Below, one piece after another: positions 22,346 to 32,002 of a DNA stretch of 64,000 nt. Position numbers and translations under genes: made by a program. This DNA comes from Mesostigma viride (Eukaryota > Streptophyta > Mesostigmatophyceae > Mesostigmatales > Mesostigmataceae), in assembly GCA_009746045.1 (NCBI GenBank), contig RPFO01002176.1, forward strand, positions 70,001 to 134,000, in the 5' to 3' direction. The first letter of the stretch is position 1, and every line of letters starts with the position of its first letter. The notes under the pieces were generated by a model. That model was not told the DNA's origin and made no database searches. It saw nothing but the letters and a program-made list of their open reading frames with translations.

Positions 22346-23670
22346 CTAGATGGGGATGTAATCCTCATCCGAGCTGTCCTCTACTGTAATGGCAGAGGAG
22401 GCGGTAGTGTAGCGGCTATCCTCAGGACCAATAACCTCCACCTGCGGACTTCTACCCTGGCTAGCAACGGGCCGCGGGGCCCGTGGGGAGAAAACAGGAG
22501 CATACCCCTCGGGAAGGTGCTTATCGCAGATGGCAGCCCATTTCTCCTTGTCAATCATGCGGGCGCGGAGTACGGATAGTCCCAGAAGCCCTGCATCTTC
22601 AAGCAGTTGTGTCAGTGACATAGGTCCGGGTCGCGCCACGCCGGGCACCGGCGCGCGCAAGTTTGCCAGTGGCTTGCGATGGGACAAGGGGACCCTGCCA
22701 TAGGAGGAGGTGTCTACCTGCTTGGCCCGTCTTAAGCCCCCCGGCGGGGCCCACTGTCCGCCCACATCGGTATTCACCTGGTCTGTGCGGGCAAGATGGC
22801 CGGCAAAGAGGAGGCGGCGGTGTCGGATGGTATGTATGGGTGACAAGAGGGAGCTCGCAGTAGAGCTCGGCCCGGGTGCGGCGTTCTTGGTAGCGGACGC
22901 CGAGGATATGACGCTAGCATTCGAGTGACGGTGCCGTCAAGCTGCTGGCTCAGCGCCTGGTCCACGCCTCGCAGCCATAAAGGAGGATGCTGAGGACAAG
23001 GGCCTTGAACAGAATGCGCTTGCGTCCCTCACTCATGCAGGTAGCGACAGGTCCAGAACCTGTCGAGGCGGCGGAGGGCCGCCCAGGCCTGGCCAATGCG
23101 GGTGTTGATGTCGTCGGCCGTGGAGGGAAGCCAGCTGCCAAGGAGCTTGAAGCGAGTCGCCGGGGGGACGGGGCTGCTGTCCAGCAAGAGGAGGGTGGGT
23201 GGGGCTATCCCAGCAGGGAAGCCGATGGCCATGACCTCCGTTTTCTTGCTGATCATAAGCCCCACCGCCCGCGCTTCCAGTGATAAGCTGTCTAGCCACC
23301 GGCAGTTGGGCTGACTCCGGGGTTTCCACGAGTGTCGTGTCGATCATCAGCGTAGATCAGATCGCTCAGGCGGTAGGGTGGGTCAACCCCGCCGTAGCTG
23401 GCGTACTCCGTGACCTCGATCCCCGGCGGGCGCCCCTCCACCCGGGCGAAGCGGGCTTGGGCACGCCGCATAATATAGTCCACCAAAATGATGAATAGAT
23501 ATGGGGAGAGCACACAGCCCTGCCACACCCCGGTGTGCAGGGGGAACGCCGGAGTGACGCCGTCGGCGGTACGGACCTGGGCTTGGGACCCTTCATAGAA
23601 CTGGCGGATGATGTCAACGATGTACGATGGGACACGGAACAGGTGAAGGACCACCCACAGGGCGGCCCAT
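22346..23670 (-). pseudogene. LINE ORF2, C-terminal half of reverse transcriptase to stop
   Basis: Right to left: LHLFRVPSYIVDIIRQFYEG, GCVLSPYLFIILVDYIMRRA, LSDLIYADD (catalytic Asp pair), KTEVMAIGF, DDINTRIGQAWAAL, then ILFKALVLSILLYGCEAWT, and an acidic C-terminus ending DSSDEDYIPI. These are the ordered blocks of LINE reverse transcriptase and the post-RT region. Frame shifts occur near 23,330, 23,050 and 22,850. It continues upstream at 25,915. Confidence 0.85.
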
Positions 23671-23673
23671 TAA

Positions 23674-25373
23674 CCCCTAAATGGGCAGAAATACTGCCGA
23701 TGCATCGGCTGTAACTTCACAATTTTGCAAACCAGATGCCATCCAACCCACCCATATCCAATGGCTGTCCTTGGGGGCCAAGCATGTCCATGAGTTGCCC
23801 TTCGGGTTGGTATATCACAACCTTACATATATGCAGGGTAGGCCATGTATAACTGCCGTCAAAGTCAGGGGGGTCAAGACGAGCGTTTTCATTTTTGGTA
23901 GAATGTGCATTTTGAATTATGTTGTAAGAGCTAGGCACCTACCACTTCAGGGATGATAAACAATTAGTTGCTGAACAGTTTGAGCCATTGGGGTCATCAT
24001 TTGGGTGGGTATACCAGCAGTTACACCCAGTACAGCCCATAGGGGTACCGTTGGTAAAAAGCAACCAAGGGGGTAGGAGTGGGCATACTACCTACTAATA
24101 CCTACTAATATGGCCCCCAACCATGCCGCAAAAATACATTTCCCTTCCACAATGATGGGGAAACATAACTGCATCATCACACTGCCCTTACATGGCACCT
24201 ATGTGCAGGTGCCACCTTGTCCATGCATGTAGGTAACGTGGTACGGATACCCTACGCAAGGCATGCATTCTAGGAGGCAGCCACCAACAAACTAGTGATT
24301 TTAAGCCTATTTCAGCTTGCCCTAGTAAGGATAAACTAGGCCTAAGCTGCTATAGCTTGCCAGGTGATGGCCAGCACACCTGGTGGCACATGCTGACAAT
24401 GGGAAGCTTCTACTCACCGGTTACATGCTTGATGATGCCACAGAGACCAGCCAACTGCCTCACACTCATGCAATATGTGTGTGGGAAATGTATAACAAAC
24501 ATATATGGAGGTATTCAAACCCATACAGCCTCTAAAACTTATCACCATCACCCTGTGGCAGGTCAACTGACTGAGGGAAGCATCTAAGAAGGGTGTTTTA
24601 GAAAGGGGCCAGGCCAGGGTCAAGAAAGAGCATGAATAATGCAAAAAGAATGTGCTACACAAGCTAGAACGTATATATAAACGTCAAACATCGATAGGAA
24701 AACGATGATTAAGCTTTACCAGGCATGGATGGCGTTACCTTGGCCCAGGCGGTGGCCGCAAAATGGCGCATTTCGGAACACCAAAGTTGTGCAGCATGGT
24801 CGCTGGATTCGGCGATTTCTGGCCACCCTTGCACGTTTACGACTACCATGTATCATAAAAAGTACAAAGAAACCAATATATCCTTTAAAATACGCCGGAA
24901 AGGTATTGCTGTCAACGTTTCTATCGTCCGGCCTGATCGCAGTTTTTTCCAGCAAGAACGCTGCCGACACCTATCAAATGGCATTCCCGCGAACCAAAAA
25001 TTGGCCTGTATCATCTTTAGGACGTATAAAATCAATTTCCTGAGTTTGGTCAGAAAATTCGAACGAAAACGTAAATGCCATGCGTGGGCGCAAGCCGCCA
25101 TGGCCAGGTCGTCGTTTTCCGGAATGCACGTTTTACGTGAAAAAGTACCCTGACCCCTTGTACTTTGACCGGCCAGAACACCTCTATAACTTTGTCAGAA
25201 GTATGCAAACCCTAGTACCATGCTGTGAGGAAAATTATAAACTTTCGATCTTCTCAGCTAAACTTTTCCTAATTCTCAATAGTTTTCGCGGCATTTGGTC
25301 CCCCGAGAAGGGGCCGACGTGTCGGCTGTAACTCAGTTTTAGGCGGAAAATCGGCAGCCAGACCATTTAGGGG
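23674..25373. mobile_element. TTAA-type (piggyBac-like) non-autonomous element, 1.7 kb
   Basis: TTAA at 23,670-23,673 and 25,374-25,377 flank 11-bp inverted repeats CCCCTAAATGG. The interior has no transposase and only short frames. It landed in the TTAA tail of the ORF1-only LINE fragment at 25,378-25,898. Termini differ from those of the intact piggyBac at 46,673, so a different source transposase is likely. Confidence 0.75.
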
Positions 25374-25377
25374 TTAA

Positions 25378-25898
25378 TTAATTAATTAATTAAACTCGTG
25401 CTCCCGTTGGGGAGTCACGGAGCACCGAAGTGCTTTTAATCCCTGTGTGTGCACTACAGGAGAAAGGGCAGAGACCCCCAGTCTCCTTCATGCCAAAGGC
25501 ATGCCACAGCTGCAATCGGGCGCGGCTAGCTAAAAGGACAGGCTAACGATCCGGCAAACTGTGGGTGCAATATGAAGACCCATGTGAGCATATCATAGCA
25601 AGGATGAGCGTGGGCAAGTAATCTGAACATAGCCAGGGCGTAGCATGGCTGTACTAGGACTAGGCTATGGCTGGTTGTGTACCGTGCGTTGGCGGCACGT
25701 GACTAGGTGTGTTGGCACAGCTAGGCAACATTCTAGGCATGGCTGCCTTAGCGGCAGTGACGCCAATGGTTACAAGCTAGGGCTATTGCTATTCTAGCCC
25801 GCTGGGGGCGTCCACATCTTGTGGTTGATCATCAGGTCCCCGCCCCTCCAGTACACCTTGGGCTTCTGGGGGTCCTGCTTATGGCGGAGGTATTCCGG
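25378..25898 (-). mobile_element. 5'-truncated ORF1-only LINE fragment with 16-bp target duplication
   Basis: Contains the (TTAA)n tail (to 25,394), hairpin CTCCCGTTGGGGAG, a roughly 400-bp 3' UTR and the end of ORF1 (VYWRGGDLMINHKMWTPPAG then stop at 25,798). It is bracketed by CCACAGGGCGGCCCAT at 23,655-23,670 and 25,899-25,914, a target-primed insertion footprint. It is inserted in LINE ORF2, so the joined reading frame LWPEYLRHK at the junction is an artefact. Confidence 0.8.
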
Positions 25899-25914
25899 CC
25901 ACAGGGCGGCCCAT

Positions 25915-26703
25915 ATAACCGTATCGAATGCCTTGGTATAATCCACGAAGATCAATAGCAATGGCAAGAGGCCGGGGGCCAGGCGGCCCACTTCCTCGAT
26001 CAGGCGGCGCGCGGTAATAGTGACCATAACACAATATTGCGACCAACACGGAAGCCCATCTGGGACTCACCTAGGTGGGGATCGAGGCTGGCGCGCATGC
26101 GGTTCAGCAGGAGACGCATGAAGACTTTCAGCACGCAGCTTTGGAGGCATACGCCGCGGTAGTTGCCGGTATCCGCGGCGGACCCCTTGCCCTTGTAGAG
26201 CATGACCCGGACAGCAGTCTTCCAATACGTCGGCGGGGGGAGGCCATCTCGTAGAATCCGGTTGCAAACACCCCGGAGGAAAGGCTCAAGCTCAGGCATC
26301 TTAACCACCTCCGGTGAAATATTGTCCACTCCCATGGCAGCATCATTGCGGTGGGTGGAGATGGCAGCAGCCCATTCCTGGGGAGTCCACTCGTCGTGGG
26401 GGCCGTCCACCAGGGGGCCGGAGAGCGGTGGGACCAGGTAGTCCGTCTCGCTGGTGGGCGCCTGCGGGGGCTCAATGGGGCCGCCTCGGCTGGCCGCAGG
26501 GCGTGCAGCTGCAGCGGGGTCAAGCGGGGGGGGCGGGCCAGGGGCCCCGATAGTTTGGCCTGGGAGCTGTTCAAACCAAATCTCAAGGCGTTCACTGGGG
26601 GTGCCTGGGATGTCAGCCCGTTGCGTTTCCCGCCGTCCAGTGAGACGGTCGAGAGAGCGCCAGGCCGCCTTGTGCTGGTTGGCGGCCGTGTGGCGATTGA
26701 TTT
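25915..26703 (-). pseudogene. LINE ORF2, N-terminal part of reverse transcriptase
   Basis: Upstream continuation of the ORF2 at 22,346-23,670. Blocks in order: EWAAAISTHRNDAAMGVDNI, SPEVVKMPELEPFLRGVCNR, TYWKTAVRVMLYKGKGS, NYRGVCLQSCVLKVFMRLLL, LGESQMGFRVGRN, then after a frame shift near 26,040 LLIFVDYTKAFDTVIWAAL. The 5' truncation point is the target duplication at 26,704, so the N-terminal endonuclease is absent. Confidence 0.85.
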
Positions 26704-26972
26704 CAGACCCGAGTCTTGCCGTAATAATATGTATGCCGGTTTCTACTAGGGTTTCCGCATGAAAGTTGGGTGAGAAACTGGAAAAACCTACGTTTCCTTT
26801 GCCCCAATACCTCAACAAACTCGTAGAAAGCTAATCATCAACCTTTGAACGCATCATCATGGTCGTGCCACCAACAGCCACTGAAATTCGCGCAAAAACT
26901 GGCGAGATCTACCTGCCGCCATCACCGTCGTCTTCACCATCGTCCTGCGAAAATGCCTGATTTCAGTGGTCC

Positions 26973-27197
26973 ATATTTTGATCAGACACTCCGCAAAGGT
27001 GAAAACCTTTGCGTTCAGTGCCAGGCCGCGGAAAACGCGGAAAACGCGATCTGCAAATGAATCCGACCGGAATCGAACTGGGGACCTCTCGCACCAATTT
27101 TGCTGACTATATAGGACGGACGTCTCCGGATACCATGGCATCGCCAACTTACACCTACAGTCATCCGCAAAAGTTCTCCTGTCCGGGGAGTGATGCA
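26973..27197. repeat. 225-bp direct repeat, copy 1, with tRNA-like segment
   Basis: Nearly identical to 27,374-27,596. It includes the hairpin CGCAAAGGTGAAAACCTTTG with its final C-G pair, the GCGGAAAACGCGGAAAACGC tract, and a minus-strand tRNA-like stretch at 27,062-27,120. Confidence 0.9.
27062..27120 (-). pseudogene. Truncated tRNA-like sequence (copy 1)
   Basis: On the minus strand, TCCGTCC at the 5' side can pair with GGTCGGA at the 3' side (6 of 7 pairs). A TATAGTCAGC D-arm-like string follows, then a B-box-like AGTTCGATTCC. Total length is 59 nt, too short for a tRNA; most of the D and anticodon arms is missing. A SINE head or tRNA pseudogene is likely. Confidence 0.45.
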
Positions 27198-27373
27198 AGC
27201 CTTTCGGATTTGGTACTAGATAAATCACTCGAGATCTGTGTGTAGGAGTACTACACACGTGTCTGCACGCGAGACTTGTTCAGTCTCGCACCGTGAGACG
27301 GGCTGAACACGGCTGAATCCTTCTTTTTTAGTAGAAGGGGGCGTAGCCGGTACTATCGAAATCAGCCAAGCGT

Positions 27374-27596
27374 ATATTCTGATCAGACACTCCGCAAAGG
27401 TGAAAACCTTTGCGTTCAGTGCCAGGCCGCGGAAAACGCGGAAAACGCGATCTGCAAATGAATCCGACCGGAATCGAACTGGGGACCTCTCGCACCAATT
27501 TTGCTGACTATAGGACGGACGTCTCCGGATACCATGGCATCGCCAACTTACACCTACAGTCATCCGCAAAAGTTCTCCTGTCCGGGGAGTGATGCA
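27374..27596. repeat. 225-bp direct repeat, copy 2
   Basis: Second copy of the unit at 26,973, about 400 bp away; differs mainly by two missing bases (ACTATAGG for ACTATATAGG). Its tRNA-like segment is at 27,463-27,519. Confidence 0.9.
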
Positions 27597-27827
27597 TATT
27601 CGTTTACAGCTAAGCGTAAGTCCATATTTGTTTACAGCTGTCACAAAAAAATACCAAAAATACCAGGATTTTTTCTTGAATTCTATGAGATGTTTCTGAC
27701 CGGTGTTGAAAGTTTCAGACCAAAACTCGCATGTTTAATAGGTTTGCCACGTGTCAGATTACAACGCGATACATCGCGTTCTAACCCTACAACGCGATGT
27801 ATCGCGTTGTAAAAAAACACGGGTTAA

Positions 27828-28127
27828 TATCACATCATCCTCAACCACTCTGGTGGCATGCATGGCGTTTTTTATTAAGGAAAAAAGCTCTGCAAGGTAA
27901 CGGCAGCAAACACGGGACAGAATCATTCAGTTAGGTTTTAAAAATAATTAATTTACACGTAGACTGCATCGCCTGAGCAGTTCAGTTGGTTGGGCTGCTC
28001 ATAAACAGCCCGTTACCAGATTAACATGTTTCCACGCACTCGAGAGCCCCTGCGCTCCACAGCTCAGTCTAATTCAGCCAGCCTTACAGACGAACCGATT
28101 CCCAGTCCACATCATCGACATGCCCTA
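27828..28127. other. 3' flank of the SNF2 gene
   Basis: Spacer between the TTAA composite and the SNF2-family stop codon. Presumed to hold the 3' UTR of the minus-strand gene. No repeat or ORF of note. Confidence 0.4.
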
Positions 28128-30338
28128 TCAGTGCCTGCGGCCGGGCCCCGCCGGCAAATCAATAATGCTATCCGCCGCAACCGATGCCAGCAGTTCCTGG
28201 TACATCCCCAGCTTGCGCGCCTGCGCGTCCAGCACGCCGGCCTCCCCCGTCTCGCTGGCCACGAGCTTGAAGAAATAGTTGTGGGAGTGGGTTGACCCCA
28301 CGCGGTGCACCCGGTCGATCGCCTGCTGCTCCACCGCGGGGTTCCACCATGCGTCCAGCAGCACGGCCACCTGGGCCACCTGCAGGTTGATGCTCGCACC
28401 GCCACTCTTGAGACCGACCAGCAGCACCTTGACCCCCAGATCATTCTGGAAACGAGAGATGGCCTTTTCCCGGTCGTCCTCGGCGACATGGCTGTCGATG
28501 CGGGCGTGCCGGACGCCCATGTCCGCCAGCATTACCTCGGCGAGCTCAAACGCCCGCGTGGGCCACTGCGAGAATATCACCACTTTCGTGCTGGCATCCG
28601 TGTCCATGGCAAAGGTCTCCTTGGCCTCCGTGTCCCACTGCCACACGTCACCCGCGTACAGCGGCGGCGTGGAGAAATCCGCCTCGTGGCCGCCCCTCCA
28701 GATGTTCTCCAGGAGGTCCCTGAGCGCCCGCCACTTGGATGAGCATGTGAGCAGCTTCTTTTTATCTGCCATCCGCCACGCCAGCGCCGAGACTAGCGCC
28801 TGGAAGACCTTGGCAGGATCCCCCCCCTCCGTTTTGACTCCTGGTAACGGAATGTCACGCTTGCCCGCGTATGACACCAAGTCCTTGAGGGGCGACGTCT
28901 CACTCAGCCCGCCCTCAGCCCGCAGGCGGTCCACCGCGTCCTCCAAAAGCGCGCTCTCGGGCATGAGCGCGGCGCCCGCCATGCGCGACCGTAGCAGCTT
29001 GGTCAGGAACGCTGGCTCCCGCGCGGTGACGTCCTCGTGCAGGACCGCCTCTGCCAGAGAGAACGGCACCGTGACGGTGGCCAGGTGTTTTGCGGGGAGC
29101 GTGTTGCCCAGGTTGGCCTTGGTGCGTCGGCGCATGGTCGCGGCGAACATGGGCCGGAGGATGTCCGCGTGACGTTCGTCAGCATCGTCGCTGGCGATGC
29201 GCACGTGCTCGTGGAACCAGGCCTCGTTGCAGAAGGGCTCCGCCCGCAGGAACTTGAGCAGGGAGAGGAGGTCCTCAGGTTTGTTTTCCAGTGGGGTCCC
29301 TGTGACTGCCCAGCGGGAGCGGGAGCGCAGAACGGTCGCCGCCTGGTGGCTCATCGTGTCAGCGTTCTTGAGGCACTGCGCCTCGTCGACGACGACGCGG
29401 CCCCATTCTATTTTTAGCAGCGCCGAGGACGGGTCGGGCCGGTAGAGTTTGCTCGACGTGTTGCCGGGGCCAGAAGTAGGGCCGTATCCGGAGGTAGAGC
29501 CGCCACTGCGCAGCACGTCGCTCCTCATGGTCTCCACGGTGCACAGGACGACCGCGTTCAGGGGGAGTTTGTCCAGGGGGACCTTCTCCGCGTGCCAGTC
29601 GATAATCCTGAACGTGCCAGGGGAGAACCAATCATTGGCTTCTTTCCGCCAGACCGCCTTGCCGGCGACCTTGCACAGGAGAAGCGTGGGCGTCGGGCTC
29701 AGGGCCATGAGGGAGAGCATCTGGAGCGTCTTTCCCAGCCCCATCTCGTCCGCCAGGATGCCGCCGTACCAGGTACGGTCGGGTCCTACTTCTTGACAAC
29801 GTAGCCATTCGACGCCGTCCAGCTGCCACTCGTGCAGGGCCAGCGGCCTCCCAGCAGCGTCCTCGCGTCGAAGCCCGGCCTTCTGCAGGTCCTGCTGCAA
29901 GCGCTGCCGGGCACCCCGGGTTTGCGCTCGCGTGTTGTGTTGATGGGGAGGCACCTGGGACGCGGGGAAGTCGCTTCCACCGTCGCCATTCTTGGACGGC
30001 AAGGAACTAGAATTGGTAGAGGCAACGACGGCAGTTTTTTGTAGATGTTTGCCATTGTGTTGCTGGCTGACAGCATTGCCTGTGGGCTTGTCGTCACTAT
30101 CCGGCTCCCACCCTACTGTGGGAGCGGTGACACGTTTGCCTCCAGCGACTGAGGTAATTCGGCCATGCGTCGTAGCCTCATCTTGTGATCGAACAAAAAT
30201 GCCACTTTGCAATTCCTCCCCCCCGCCCCCTGCTGCTGCTGATTTCCCGACGATCTCCTTCCCATAATTCTTGCTAGATGGATTCTGCGGGCAGGTCCTC
30301 CTGTTGTGCCCTTCTAGTCTGCAAATGCCGCAGGCCAT
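28128..30338 (-). CDS. SNF2-family DNA-dependent ATPase/helicase with N-terminal zinc knuckle, 736 aa
   Basis: A single exon starting at ATG 30,338; the frame is open slightly further but has no ATG there. Residues 3-16 form a CCHC knuckle (CGICRLEGHNRRTC). A Ser/Gly/Gln-rich linker follows to about 165. The two-lobed SNF2 motor carries motif I DEMGLGKT (197-204), motif II DEAQ (318-321), motif III TGTPLEN, motif IV VVIFSQW, motif V GLKSGGASINLQ and motif VI QQAIDRVHRVGS. The order and the short spacing resemble the Rad5/Rad16/TTF2 branch, but no RING finger is seen between the lobes. The likely role is chromatin remodelling or repair in the nucleus. Lack of introns contrasts with the 14-exon ALDH gene and could mean retrotransposition or acquisition from a virus or mobile element. 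Confidence 0.85.
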   Translation of the reverse strand: MACGICRLEGHNRRTCPQNPSSKNYGKEIVGKSAAAGGGGEELQSGIFVRSQDEATTHGRITSVAGGKRVTAPTVGWEPDSDDKPTGNAVSQQHNGKHLQKTAVVASTNSSSLPSKNGDGGSDFPASQVPPHQHNTRAQTRGARQRLQQDLQKAGLRREDAAGRPLALHEWQLDGVEWLRCQEVGPDRTWYGGILADEMGLGKTLQMLSLMALSPTPTLLLCKVAGKAVWRKEANDWFSPGTFRIIDWHAEKVPLDKLPLNAVVLCTVETMRSDVLRSGGSTSGYGPTSGPGNTSSKLYRPDPSSALLKIEWGRVVVDEAQCLKNADTMSHQAATVLRSRSRWAVTGTPLENKPEDLLSLLKFLRAEPFCNEAWFHEHVRIASDDADERHADILRPMFAATMRRRTKANLGNTLPAKHLATVTVPFSLAEAVLHEDVTAREPAFLTKLLRSRMAGAALMPESALLEDAVDRLRAEGGLSETSPLKDLVSYAGKRDIPLPGVKTEGGDPAKVFQALVSALAWRMADKKKLLTCSSKWRALRDLLENIWRGGHEADFSTPPLYAGDVWQWDTEAKETFAMDTDASTKVVIFSQWPTRAFELAEVMLADMGVRHARIDSHVAEDDREKAISRFQNDLGVKVLLVGLKSGGASINLQVAQVAVLLDAWWNPAVEQQAIDRVHRVGSTHSHNYFFKLVASETGEAGVLDAQARKLGMYQELLASVAADSIIDLPAGPGRRH

Positions 30339-31726
30339 TATTACTTCTCGTAGTTTTGACAATGCCCGAGCATCGTCACCGGATACCGCAGCAAATTACC
30401 GAAAGAGCCGCTCGTAATTACCAGGTATCCGCTAGAAATTACTGCAAAAAGAGCGGATGTCTTTTATTTAGCTTCCTGACTCTTTGAGCGGCGAATCTTT
30501 GATGTTTTACGTAGGCAATCCAAGCCAGTATGGTCTGGATGGTGCACACGGCCTGTGGCCTTGGAGATGGCCGATTTGGCAGGCTGCCTGTCTGGACTCC
30601 AGAAGCTACCTTGTTTTACGCTCCCATTCTTCTCTGGTAAGTCTGGTTTCACCATGCGTTATGCGCGCGCGCGGGCCGCGGCCCGCGGCAAGTGGCCGCT
30701 CGCTCATGGCTCGCTCGCAAAATTGCAGGGTAAATTTTCCTTGGTAAATCCTGGGTAAAGCAGGTAAAGTCCTTCCTAATTATTTACCAACACATGGGAA
30801 GACCTTTAAAGAAATTCACTTGTTGCTGCCGAGCCCGGCGCGGCGAACGCTACAGAAGTGTAGTATCAGCACTTCATCAGTCAGATGCCGTACCAAAACA
30901 CTTGTGATGGCATGCTGTTCAGTGTTCAGTGTCCTGGCACTCGGCCGTTTTTCGGGGAAATGGTTATATTTCCCCGAAGGTATATCCCTACATGTATATT
31001 TCCCCTAATTAATTATCTGAAGGTAGCATTAACTAGGTAATCCCCTAACCTAATGAGCGCTGATCAATGATCATGTGCGGCATGGGCCACAACAACAAAC
31101 AACAAGGAATGTCACAGAACCCAAACAACAAGGAATGTCTCAGAACGTCACAGATTGCCATAATGTGACGAGATAATTCTGAAGGTATGCCGACAGGCAC
31201 ATTCTTTTCGATGTCCTGTGGTGAGATGATTTTAGCAATTACCCAGCAAGCCCACATGATGGGCATACTGGATATTAAGACACGTTGGGAAAATCATTGT
31301 TTGTTAAACTCAGGTCTTTAATTATCACCCAAAGGCCAATCTGACACGATAATGCTGAAGAATATGATGTTCGCACAGAACTTTTATCCACGACGAAAAC
31401 TGCAGGCATGTGTGAGTCATCAGACAAGACCACCGAGCAATCTGCGCTCCATACACACAGGAAGTTTTGCAACATCACTCCATGGAATTTTGCGTCGGGG
31501 AAAATCATGTGCGCAGCAACGTGTGCAGTGCTGGTAGTAAACTTAGTGAATGCCACGCCACATGCCCGGCGATGATTTGCATCACCAGGCATCAGATGCG
31601 TTTAGCGATACGAAGTCGGCGAATTTCGCATAAAGCCCCGAACGGCTGCTACGTAAAGGTACGTGAGACCGTTCCCTCGCCGACGCACGTTACCCTACTC
31701 TCTACACTGTTCGCAAACCGTTTACC
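30339..31726. promoter_or_regulatory. Divergent intergenic region between SNF2 and small-protein genes
   Basis: The two genes are transcribed away from each other, so promoters of both should lie here. The region contains an 18-bp perfect palindrome CGCGGGCCGCGGCCCGCG at 30,670-30,687. No clear TATA box or repeat. Confidence 0.4.
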
Positions 31727-32002
31727 ATGCCGACCGGTGTTGCAGCTGCCCCTCACGGCTATGCCGCCAAGCGGTGGGACAAGCCCGGTGCCGAAGAGCT
31801 GATCCAGAAGGAGCTCGAGGAGCGTGGCACCGACCCTCATGGCCACAAGGACGAGTCCGGGCGCGCGGATCCCAAGGAGCTGACCGGCGTGGCGGCGGCC
31901 CCGCACGGGTACGCCGCCAAGAGGCACGACAAGCCCGAGGCCGAGCAGGTGATCCGAGATGAGCTCGCCGAGCGGAAGGAGCAGCTCGAGGGCGAGGGCT
32001 AG
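31727..32002 (+). CDS. Small hydrophilic two-repeat protein, 91 aa
   Basis: ATG in an ACC-ATG context. The protein is two copies of a roughly 50-residue unit, each opening TGVAAAPHGYAAKR, then DKP, then an acidic/basic helix (AEELIQKELEERG and AEQVIRDELAERK). There is no signal peptide or membrane segment and it should be very soluble. Function unknown; I do not recognise the family with confidence. Codon choice is strongly GC-ending, as in the ALDH exons, which supports a real gene. After the TAG stop the same frame stays open for 13 codons (REGEK repeats) to a TAA, so the stop may be recent. Confidence 0.65.
   Translation: MPTGVAAAPHGYAAKRWDKPGAEELIQKELEERGTDPHGHKDESGRADPKELTGVAAAPHGYAAKRHDKPEAEQVIRDELAERKEQLEGEG

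Larger units (their letters stand above)
22207..26703 (-). mobile_element. 5'-truncated LINE with nested insertions, 11-bp target duplication
   Basis: Minus-strand LINE bounded by CAGACCCGAGT on both sides. Its 3' tail is (GTAA)n at 22,207-22,228; the 5' end is truncated inside ORF2. It was later split at 23,670/25,915 by an ORF1-only LINE fragment, which in turn was hit by a TTAA element. Without the inserts it is about 2.25 kb. The tail sequence differs from the (TTAA)n tails of the ORF1-only family, so it belongs to another LINE lineage. Confidence 0.8.
20878..27823. mobile_element. Large TTAA-flanked (piggyBac-type) composite element
   Basis: Both ends are TTAA + CCCGTGTTTTTTT (TTAA at 20,874-20,877 and 27,824-27,827; 13-bp inverted repeats identical). 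Just inside lie palindromes: AACGCGATATATCGCGTT (20,900-20,917) and two AACGCGATRYATCGCGTT copies (27,761-27,811), possible transposase-binding sites. No transposase is seen. Removing the LINE insertion 22,207-26,703 leaves an element of about 2.4 kb. The interpretation rests on the termini only. Confidence 0.65.

Noticed and set aside
25794-26027. Fusion protein joining LINE reverse transcriptase to the ORF1 C-terminus
   Set aside because: The join coincides with a 16-bp target duplication; it is a nested insertion, not a new domain fusion.
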